In this document: positions 17,225 through 24,116 of the stretch, piece by piece
Layout of the letters: each line of letters begins with the position of its first letter
How positions within the stretch are numbered: the stretch's first letter is position 1
Source of the DNA: Actinoplanes sp. M2I2
GTDB taxonomy: Bacteria; Actinomycetota; Actinomycetes; Mycobacteriales; Micromonosporaceae
Assembly: GCF_023544445.1 (NCBI RefSeq)
Contig: NZ_JALPVJ010000004.1
Location: forward strand, 186,001 to 250,000
Length of the DNA stretch: 64,000 nucleotides
Direction of reading: 5' to 3'
Notes under the pieces: generated by a model
Told to the model about the DNA's origin: nothing
Seen by the model: the letters and a program-made list of their open reading frames with translations, nothing else
Databases searched by the model: none
Program-made: the position numbers and the translations under genes

Positions 17225-18259
17225 TCAGCGGATCCGGTACGCCTTCGGCAGCTTGTAGCCGCGGGCGGCCAGCAGGGTGCGCAGGCGGTCGGGGTAGTCG
17301 GTGATCAGACCGTCCACACCGTCGTCGAGCAGTTTGGTCATCGTCGGCACGTCGTCCACCGTCCAGGGCACGACCTTGATCCCGTACGCGTGCGCGTGCC
17401 TGACCATCTCGCGGGTGAGGTAGGGCTGGTAACCGGGGTCGGTGACCGTGCCGTTCTGCGGGAAGCCGTGCACCGGCGAGAACGTCGAGGCGCCGACCGT
17501 ACGGATGGCCCGGATCGGGTCTCCGCCGAAGTCGTCGATGTCGAGGCCGCCCAGCCACGGCGACGCGCCCGGCAGTCCGACCTGCAGGAAGTCGTAGTTG
17601 GTCAGGGCGACCAGCGGCAGCCGCGGCTCGACCTGGCGCATCCGCCGGAGCGCGCCCCAGTCGAAGCTCTGGATCGTGACCTGGCGCAGCAGCCCGGCCC
17701 GGCGGATCTCGGCCGCGGTCACCCGCACGAACTGCTCGCGCGGCGCCGTCTCGGTGGGCGCGCCGGCCTCGACCTTGGTTTCCACGTTGAGCTTCACACC
17801 GTGCGCGCGGTAGCGCTTGACCAGACCGAACACGTCGCGCAGGAGCGGCATCCGCGCGCCCGGCACGGCGACCTGGCCGGGCTTGTCGGGCAGCGTCCGC
17901 GACCCGCAGTCGAGCGTGCGGACCTGCGCCACGGTCAGCGTGTTGACGTACTTGCCGACGTACGGGAACTCCGGGTCACCGGTCGTGACCGGTGCAGTGT
18001 CCGCGCATTTCGCGCCCGACACCCGGCGGTCGTGGGTGACCACCGCCTGGCCGTCCTCGGTGATCTGCACGTCCAGCTCGAGGGTGCTGACCCCCAGCTC
18101 GAGCGCCGTGCCGAACGCGGCGAGCGTGTTCTCGACCGTCAGCCCGAGGCCACCGCGGTGGGCCTGCAGGTCGAACGGCTTGCCGCCGGCGACGGCCGGG
18201 CCGGGCGCGACGAGCGTGCTCGCCAGGATGCCGGCCGCGAGGAGGGCTGTGCCCTTCAT
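17225..18259 (-). CDS. glpQ: Secreted glycerophosphodiester phosphodiesterase
   Basis: The 344-residue protein starts at MKGTALLAAGILAST (signal peptide, cleavage near AVAGGKP); a longer frame from 18319 adds an Arg-rich stretch without merit. The GDPD TIM-barrel signature is complete: AHRGGLG with the catalytic histidine, VENTLAAF with a glutamate, LELDVQITEDG with the metal ligands and VVTHDRR with the second histidine. The C-terminal strand VVPWTVDD and GLITDYPD agree. It releases glycerol 3-phosphate from phospholipid or teichoic-acid diesters outside the cell and fits the phosphate-scavenging context of the two PhoX genes. The family name is sure; the exact symbol is by analogy. Confidence 0.92.
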   Translation of the reverse strand: MKGTALLAAGILASTLVAPGPAVAGGKPFDLQAHRGGLGLTVENTLAAFGTALELGVSTLELDVQITEDGQAVVTHDRRVSGAKCADTAPVTTGDPEFPYVGKYVNTLTVAQVRTLDCGSRTLPDKPGQVAVPGARMPLLRDVFGLVKRYRAHGVKLNVETKVEAGAPTETAPREQFVRVTAAEIRRAGLLRQVTIQSFDWGALRRMRQVEPRLPLVALTNYDFLQVGLPGASPWLGGLDIDDFGGDPIRAIRTVGASTFSPVHGFPQNGTVTDPGYQPYLTREMVRHAHAYGIKVVPWTVDDVPTMTKLLDDGVDGLITDYPDRLRTLLAARGYKLPKAYRIR

Positions 18260-18586
18260 GGACTGTCTCCCTTCGTTGTCCGGCCAGCCTCGGCGGCGCG
18301 CGCGGCGAGCAAGCGACATCCATGTGAACCGATGCCGACGACCGGCTCAGGTATTCGTGAATGAATGCACATATGCACAATTGAACGGCCATCCGGAAGG
18401 GTGCTGAATCAACGACAAACTATTGACATGCTTTTTCCCGGCGGCCGGAACGTTGAATGAATCGATTCCCTCTGGCGGGTCGTCCGGCCATCGGTTACGT
18501 TGAGGAAACGCATCTCGAAGATGAGATCCGGGCTTGTCGACCCTGCCGCACTGACCTGCTCAAACGGCCATCCGGGGAGTCGTCCT
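18260..18586. promoter_or_regulatory. Divergent intergenic region with a duplicated 13-bp element
   Basis: This 327-bp gap lies between the GDPD gene and the PLP-enzyme operon and contains no convincing ORF. It is locally AT-richer. The 13-mer AACGGCCATCCGG occurs at 18384-18396 and again at 18563-18575, the second just before the operon's ribosome site. A TTGACA hexamer lies at 18423-18428 but no good -10 follows at 17 bp. The direct repeat ATGCACAT/ATGCACAA sits near 18364-18379. Confidence 0.35.
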
Positions 18587-20041
18587 GTGCCTGCCTCACC
18601 GCCACTCCTGCTCACCCCCAGAATAGAGCCGATCACCCAATCGGTTCTCGACGCGAGCGCACTGCTGCGACAGCTCGCCGACGGCCTCGGGTCCCCCCTC
18701 AACATCGTGGTACCGGAAGCGCTCGACGCCAATGTGGAGGCTTTCCGGGCGGTCTACCGGCGGCACCGGCTGCGCGGTCACATCTATTTCGCGCACAAGG
18801 CCAACCGTTCCGCGGCGTTGCTGCGCCACCTCGCCGCCACGGACGCCGGTGTCGATGTCGCCTCGCTCGCCGAATTGCAGCACGCGCTCGGCGCCGGGTT
18901 CGAACCCCGGCGGATCATGGCGACCGGCCCGAAGAGCCGCGAGTTCCTCTGGCTGGCCGCGCGCAGCGGGATCACCGTGAACGCGGACTCCCTGGACGAG
19001 CTGAGTGAGCTGGCCGGCCTGGTCGCCGCCCGCCGGCTTCCCCGCGTACGCGTCCTGGTGCGGCTGGCCGAGTTCGCCTCGCGCGGCGTCCGGCTGGTCA
19101 GCCGGCGCAGCCGCTTCGGGGTGCCCTTCGACATGCTGTCCGAGGCGCTCGACCGGGTGGACAAGCACGCCGACCAGCTCGAACTCGTCGGCGTGGCCTA
19201 CCACCTGGACACGATCGGCCTGCCCGAGAAGGCCGTCGCGCTGGAGGGCTGCCTGGCCGCGCTGGACGAGTGCCGGCGCCGTGACGTGCCGGCCTGGTCG
19301 ATCGACATCGGCGGCGGGTTCGGCGTGAACTACCTGGCCGACGGTGAGCAGTGGGACCGGTACACGTCCGAGCTGGCCCAGTCGGTGCTCGGGCGGCGGC
19401 CGCCGCTCACCTGGAACGGGCACGGCTACGGGCTGCGCAACGAGGCGGGGACCCTGCGCGGAACGCTCGGCCTCTACCCCGCGCACCGGCCGGTCTCGGG
19501 TCCGGCCTACCTCGACCAGCTGCTCTCGACCACGGCGCCCGAGCAGCGCCGGCCGCTCGGCACGCTGCTGCTCGACAGCATGGGCGACCTCGACATCGAA
19601 CCGGGCCGGGCGCTGCTCGACCAGTGCGGTCTCGTGCTCGCCCGCGTGCTCGAGGTGCGGGAAGGGGCCGACACTCTCGTACGGCTCGACCTCAACGCGA
19701 GGGATGTGAGCCTCGAAGAGCACGGGGTGTTGATGGATCCGGTCATCATCCCGGGGGACTCCGCCGGCATTGCCGGGCCGGCGGAGGTCTTCCTGCTGGG
19801 CAACCTGTGCCTGGAATCCGATCTGATCACCCGGCGCAAGGTGGTCCTGCCCGTCCGGCCCCGGCCCGGCGACCTGCTGGCCTTCGTCAACACGGCCGGC
19901 TACTTCATGGACTTCAGCGCCACTCATGCGCTGCGTCAGCCCATCGGCCGCAAGGTCGCCCTCTTCCGGCGGGGGGACGCCTGGAGCTGGTGCCTCGACG
20001 AGCAGTACTGGCCCGTCCCCGAGCGCACGGAGGCAGCATGA
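18587..20041 (+). CDS. Fold-type III PLP decarboxylase, Y4yA-like
   Basis: The 484-residue protein starts at a GTG behind GGGGAG; the longer frame from 18500 lacks a ribosome site. It is an alanine-racemase/ornithine-decarboxylase fold enzyme: IYFAHKANRS holds the PLP lysine (about residue 68), IDIGGGFGVNY is the phosphate-binding glycine loop, and NLCLESDLI matches the decarboxylase C-E-S-x-D motif with the catalytic cysteine. It resembles the family annotated Y4yA after the Rhizobium NGR234 protein, and is related to DAP/ornithine decarboxylases and SbnH. It is coupled by ATGA to a cysteine-synthase-like gene. The substrate is unknown; a carboxylated diamine or cysteine-derived amino acid is plausible. 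Confidence 0.85.
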   Translation: MPASPPLLLTPRIEPITQSVLDASALLRQLADGLGSPLNIVVPEALDANVEAFRAVYRRHRLRGHIYFAHKANRSAALLRHLAATDAGVDVASLAELQHALGAGFEPRRIMATGPKSREFLWLAARSGITVNADSLDELSELAGLVAARRLPRVRVLVRLAEFASRGVRLVSRRSRFGVPFDMLSEALDRVDKHADQLELVGVAYHLDTIGLPEKAVALEGCLAALDECRRRDVPAWSIDIGGGFGVNYLADGEQWDRYTSELAQSVLGRRPPLTWNGHGYGLRNEAGTLRGTLGLYPAHRPVSGPAYLDQLLSTTAPEQRRPLGTLLLDSMGDLDIEPGRALLDQCGLVLARVLEVREGADTLVRLDLNARDVSLEEHGVLMDPVIIPGDSAGIAGPAEVFLLGNLCLESDLITRRKVVLPVRPRPGDLLAFVNTAGYFMDFSATHALRQPIGRKVALFRRGDAWSWCLDEQYWPVPERTEAA

Positions 20042-21345
20042 GATTCGACGACATGACCGAGGCCGTCGGCAACACCCCGCTGGTCCGCATCGACCCGGCG
20101 GTGCACGGCCTGCGCAACATCGACCTCTACGCCAAGATGGAGCTGCTCAACCCGTTCGGCTCGCTCAAGGACCGGGCCGCGTTGCAGATGATCCGCCCGC
20201 TGCTGGCCGGCGCCGTCGAGCGCGGCGACACGGTGGTCGAGCTCTCCAGCGGCAACACGGCCAAGGCGCTCGCGATGATCGCCGGTATGCACGGGCTGCG
20301 CTTCAAGAGCGTCACCAACCGGATGAAGGTGCCCGAGGTCAAGGACCTTCTGCTGCTGCTCGGCGCCGAGATCGACGAGCTGCCCGGTCAGGCCGAGTGT
20401 CTCGACCCGAGCGACACCGAGGACCCGCTGTCGCGCATGCACCGCACGCTGACCAGCAACGGCAGCGGCTATGTGCACACCGACCAGTACTTCAACGAGC
20501 GCAACGTCGAGGCCCATCTGCACGGCACCGGTCCCGAGATCATCAAGGACCTGGACGGCCGGGCGCCCGACTACTTCGTGGCCTGCGTCGGCACCGCCGG
20601 GTCGTCGACCGGTGTGGCCCGGGCGCTGCGCCAGCACGACCCCGACGTACGCGTCATCGGCCTGGTCGCCGCCAAGAGCGACTTCATCCCCGGCATCCGC
20701 ACCATCGACGAGGTGCACGAGGTCGGGCTGTTCGAGCCCGGCGTCTACGACGCCATCGAGACGATCACCGCCGACGAGGCCATCGACGGCCTGCTCACCC
20801 TGGTGCGCCGATGCGGTACGCCGGCCGGCCCCACCGGCGGCGGCGCGTTCCAGGGCGCGGTCCGTCACCTGCGCGCGATCGACGCCGACCTGACCGAACG
20901 CCGCACCGCCGTCTTCATCGTCTGCGACCGGATGGAGAGCTACCTGTCATATCTGCGCGAGCGGCGGCCCGCGCTGTTCGGCCGTCCGCCCCGGCGCAAC
21001 GACCCGCGCGACCTGACCGAGGACGACATCGCCGCGGCCCCCACGGTCGAGATCGAGGAGGCCCAGCGGTGGCCCGGCCTCGTCGTCGACCTGCGCAGCC
21101 CGTACGCGTTCCAGGCCCTGCACATCGACGGTTCGATCAACATCGTCGACGAGCTGTTCGCCGAGACGCTCCACGGTGGACTGCCGTTCAGCCGCCGCCG
21201 GCCCGTGCTGCTGGTCTGCCCGGTCGGCGAGAAGTCGGCCCGCTACGCGGCTCTGCTCACCCGGATGGGCCACCCGTCGGTCCGGTCGCTGGCCGGCGGC
21301 ATCATCGCCTGGCGCGACGCCGGCGCGCGGCTGGTACGTGACTGA
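20038..21345 (+). CDS. Cysteine-synthase-family PLP enzyme fused to a rhodanese domain
   Basis: The 435-residue protein overlaps the upstream gene by ATGA. Residues 1-300 form a fold-type II PLP enzyme: GNTPLVRI, the PLP lysine in NPFGSLKDRAA (about residue 43) and the substrate loop ELSSGNTAKALAM. PTGGGAFQGAV fills the position near the phosphate-binding end. From about residue 335 a rhodanese domain follows: VVDLRSPYAFQALHIDGS, then LLVCPVGEKSARYAA with the active-site cysteine in a CxxGxxS loop, and LAGGIIAWRDAG. The fusion suggests sulfur (persulfide) delivery to or from a beta-replacement reaction, with O-acetyl- or O-phosphoserine as the acceptor (inference). SbnA-type enzymes, which make diaminopropionate precursors, are the alternative. 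Confidence 0.87.
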   Translation: MRFDDMTEAVGNTPLVRIDPAVHGLRNIDLYAKMELLNPFGSLKDRAALQMIRPLLAGAVERGDTVVELSSGNTAKALAMIAGMHGLRFKSVTNRMKVPEVKDLLLLLGAEIDELPGQAECLDPSDTEDPLSRMHRTLTSNGSGYVHTDQYFNERNVEAHLHGTGPEIIKDLDGRAPDYFVACVGTAGSSTGVARALRQHDPDVRVIGLVAAKSDFIPGIRTIDEVHEVGLFEPGVYDAIETITADEAIDGLLTLVRRCGTPAGPTGGGAFQGAVRHLRAIDADLTERRTAVFIVCDRMESYLSYLRERRPALFGRPPRRNDPRDLTEDDIAAAPTVEIEEAQRWPGLVVDLRSPYAFQALHIDGSINIVDELFAETLHGGLPFSRRRPVLLVCPVGEKSARYAALLTRMGHPSVRSLAGGIIAWRDAGARLVRD

Positions 21346-22532
21346 TGACCCTCGACCTCGACCCGGCCCTCGACCCGGCCCTCGACTTGGACGTCCGCTC
21401 GCAGTTCCCCCAGCTGGTGCGCAACCCCGGCGTCGCCTACCTCGACAGCGCCGCGACCGCCCAGAAGCCACAGGCCGTCCTCGACGCGGTGACCGACTAT
21501 CTGACCAGCGAGAACGCCAATGCCGCACGCGGCACCTATCCGTGGGCCAACCGCACCACCACGCGCATCTCCGACACGCGCGACCAGATCCGCCGGTTCC
21601 TGGACGACCCGTCACCGGCGACGTCCGGCGTGCACTTCGTCAGCGGCACGACCGAGGGCCTGCGGACGGTAGCGCTCGACTGGCTGCCTCAGGTGCTGCG
21701 CGACGGCGACGAGATCATCGTGCCGTTCGCCGACCACAACGCGAACGTCGTACCCTGGCTGGACGCGGTCGAGCTGCTACAGCGCCAGGGCACCCGGGTC
21801 GTCGTGCGCGCCCTGCCGTACGACTCGGCGCACGACTACGACGCGGCGCGCCTGCCCGTCGGCCCCCGCACCCGGCTGATCGCCGCCACCCACGTGCATC
21901 ACGTCTACGGCAACGACATGAACGTGCACCGGCTGCGCGCCGCGGCCGGCCCGGACATCCCGATCTGCCTGGACGCGGCGCAGAGCTTCGGCCACCTGCC
22001 GATCTCCGTACGCGATCTCGACGTGGACTTCGTGGTCTTCTCAGGCCACAAAGCGATGGCGCTGCCCGGGATCGGCGCAGTCTGGGCCCGCAACCGACGT
22101 GGACCCGCGTTCACCCCCGCCGGGTGGAGCGGGTCGCCGAACACCGCCGGGATCGTGAGTCTGGCAGCCGCGATGGACTGGCTCTCGTCCGTCGGGCTGG
22201 ACCGGATCGCCACCCACGCGGTGTCCCTGGCGACCCGCCTCACCACCGGGCTGGCCGGCCTGCCCAGCTACGAGGTGCTCGGCTGCCGGACCAGCCTGAC
22301 GGCCGACTCCCCGGTGCAGCGCCGCCAGGGCATCGTGACGTTCCGCCACCGAGACATCAGCTCCAACGACCTGGGCTTCATCCTGGCGTCCGACAACCTG
22401 CTCGTCCGAGCCGACGGCCACTGCCAGGCCCCCGAAGGCGAGAAGACCGAGTCCGTACGGGTGAGCGTCCACGCCTACAACTCCGCCAACGAAATCGACC
22501 GACTCCTGGCCACACTGTCCGCACTCGACTGA
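21345..22532 (+). CDS. Class V aminotransferase/SufS-like cysteine desulfurase
   Basis: The 395-residue protein starts with TGATG overlap on the previous stop. It has the SufS/CsdA layout: QFPQLVRNPGVAYLDSAAT opens the fold, the PLP lysine sits in VVFSGHKAMALPG (about residue 230), and the late RADGHCQAPEGEK loop keeps the cysteine that accepts the persulfide in group II desulfurases (RAGHHCA in SufS). It differs from housekeeping SufS in lacking nearby suf scaffold genes. With the rhodanese fusion upstream it could hand sulfur from cysteine to the cysteine-synthase-like enzyme (inference). It could instead be an aminotransferase or lyase of the same fold. Confidence 0.87.
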   Translation: MTLDLDPALDPALDLDVRSQFPQLVRNPGVAYLDSAATAQKPQAVLDAVTDYLTSENANAARGTYPWANRTTTRISDTRDQIRRFLDDPSPATSGVHFVSGTTEGLRTVALDWLPQVLRDGDEIIVPFADHNANVVPWLDAVELLQRQGTRVVVRALPYDSAHDYDAARLPVGPRTRLIAATHVHHVYGNDMNVHRLRAAAGPDIPICLDAAQSFGHLPISVRDLDVDFVVFSGHKAMALPGIGAVWARNRRGPAFTPAGWSGSPNTAGIVSLAAAMDWLSSVGLDRIATHAVSLATRLTTGLAGLPSYEVLGCRTSLTADSPVQRRQGIVTFRHRDISSNDLGFILASDNLLVRADGHCQAPEGEKTESVRVSVHAYNSANEIDRLLATLSALD

Positions 22533-22575
22533 CCGCGCACGTGGACAACCAGCCCAACAAACCAACCAGCCCCCA

Positions 22576-22710
22576 GCGACGCCACCCGCACCCGATCGAC
22601 CGCGCCCGTCAACAACTCGCCGACCAAACCGGCCAGTTCCGGCGACGCCATCCGCACCCGATAGACCGTGTCCGTCTACGACTCGCCCGACCAAACCGGC
22701 CAGCCCCGGA
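22576..22710. repeat. Imperfect tandem repeat, 66-bp unit
   Basis: Two adjacent copies begin GCGACGCCACCCGCACCCG and GCGACGCCATCCGCACCCG and each ends ACCAAACCGGCCAG plus a few bases. A third, decayed partial copy (ACAACCAGCCCAACAAACC) precedes them after the desulfurase stop. The gap to the methyltransferase (22533-22808) has no convincing ORF. Confidence 0.7.
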
Positions 22711-22808
22711 GACGCGGTCCGCGCTGGATTCGTGGGGTCGCCGCGACAGCCGACCACTTCGCCTGTTAGAAATGGTTGTCGTTTCCGCTCCCTCTGAAGG
22801 ATGGGCAG

Positions 22809-23537
22809 ATGCCGTCGACCGCCCTCGACCACGCCCGCTGGCGCACAGCCTGGGATGAGGTGATGGCCGGCTTCGTCCCCGGGCTGGACAGCCTGGAGGC
22901 CTCCATCGGCACCACAGCCGAGACCGTTCTGGGCCGCCCGCCCACCCGAGTCCTCGACCTGGGCGGCGGCCCCGGCGTGGTGGCCGCCCGCATGGCCGAG
23001 CGCTGGCCCGGCACCCGCGTGACCCTGATCGACATCGACCCGGTGCTCCTGACCCTGGCCCGCGACGGCGTCCCCCCGTCCGTGACAGTTCTGGACGCCG
23101 ACCTGGGCGAGCCCGGTTGGACCGAAGCCGCCGGCACCGGCTACGACCTCGTCACCGCCGTCATGACCGTCCACTACCTACGACCGGAGAGCATCCGGGC
23201 CCTGTACCGCCACTGCCGCCAGGCCATGTCCCCCGGCGGCCTGCTGGTAGTGGCCGACCTGATCCCCGACGACAACCTCCCCACCATCACAGAGGCCCTC
23301 AACCCGGCCCCCGGCGAAGCCGCCGCCGAACTAGCCTGGACCCAATGGTGGGGCGAAGCAGCCCAAGCCTTCCCCCCACTCATGGCCGCCCGCGCCGACG
23401 TCTTCCGCCACCGCCCACCCGCGAACTTCGCCGGCGACACCACCTGGCACGCAGCCGCTTGCCGAGCCGCTGGCTTCCACGAGGCCGGCCTCCTCTGGCG
23501 CAACGGCCGCCACGCAGCCCTGGCCGCCCTCGCCTGA
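22809..23537 (+). CDS. SAM-dependent methyltransferase (class I)
   Basis: The 242-residue protein starts at ATG 22809 behind GAAGG. The Rossmann-type SAM site is clear: VLDLGGGPGVVAARMAE (motif I), VTLIDIDPVLL (acidic residue for ribose) and DLVTAVMTVHYL (motif IV), followed by MSPGGLLVVADL. Small-molecule methyltransferases of the UbiE/BioC-like type share this layout. It lies 276 bp after the PLP-enzyme operon on the same strand, so it may modify the operon's product or be independent. The region between carries only tandem repeats. Confidence 0.85.
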   Translation: MPSTALDHARWRTAWDEVMAGFVPGLDSLEASIGTTAETVLGRPPTRVLDLGGGPGVVAARMAERWPGTRVTLIDIDPVLLTLARDGVPPSVTVLDADLGEPGWTEAAGTGYDLVTAVMTVHYLRPESIRALYRHCRQAMSPGGLLVVADLIPDDNLPTITEALNPAPGEAAAELAWTQWWGEAAQAFPPLMAARADVFRHRPPANFAGDTTWHAAACRAAGFHEAGLLWRNGRHAALAALA

Positions 23538-23579
23538 TCCACCAACCGGCCCCCGGCAACCCGGCGCCAACCGAGGGTC

Positions 23580-23890
23580 GGGTCCGGCCCGTCAGCCCGA
23601 TCCAGTCCGTCAGCCCGATCCGGCCCGTCAGCCCGATCCGGCCCGCCGGGTCCGTCGGTCCGGTCGTCGGTCGAATCAGGTCTGTCGGTCGAGTCCGGTT
23701 CGGTCGGTTCCGTCGGGTCCGGTCCAGTCGGATCGGGTCCGGTCCAGTCGGGTCCGGTCCGGTCCGGTCGGGTCCGGTCCGGTCCGGTCGGTCGGTCGGG
23801 TCGGGTCGGGTTCAGTTGGGTCGGGTCCAGTTGAGTCCAATCGGGTCGGGTTCAGTCCGGTCCATTGAGTCGGGTCCAGCCGGGTCGGGT
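23580..23890. repeat. Low-complexity short tandem repeats (GGTCCGGTC/GTCAGCCCGATCC type)
   Basis: The stretch begins with 19-bp-like units (GTCAGCCCGATCCGGCCC, about 23590-23645) and changes into runs of 5-10-bp words such as GGTCCGGTCC, GGTCGGGTCC and GGGTCGGGTT. Reading frames through it are open in several frames only because of the bias, and give Gly/Pro/Ser-Arg strings, so I call no gene. The remaining 23891-24116 holds nothing I can identify. Confidence 0.8.
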
Positions 23891-24116
23891 CGGGGATCAT
23901 GATCGCCGGGTGGGTACATTTCGGCCACGTCTGGTTATTCGGGAAGCGTTTGCGTGCCCGCACGGGACGGCGGAACCGGACGTCTCTTGGCTCTGGGGCG
24001 TTGGTCGGGTAACTGACTTTGTGGATCTCGACGTGAGCTCAGGGAGGGCACGGACTCGGCTCAGGCGTTGGTCCTAAGCCGGATGATCCGGGGGCTACTC
24101 GTTCGGCGGTAGGCAG

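Noticed and set aside
18296-18400. Single GTTCA words upstream of the GDPD gene as a PHO box
   Set aside because: TTCA words do not recur at 11- or 22-bp spacing, so no direct-repeat box can be built.
23865-24077. Short frame in the gap before the nuclease gene
   Set aside because: No ribosome site, no recognisable domain and it begins inside the low-complexity tract.
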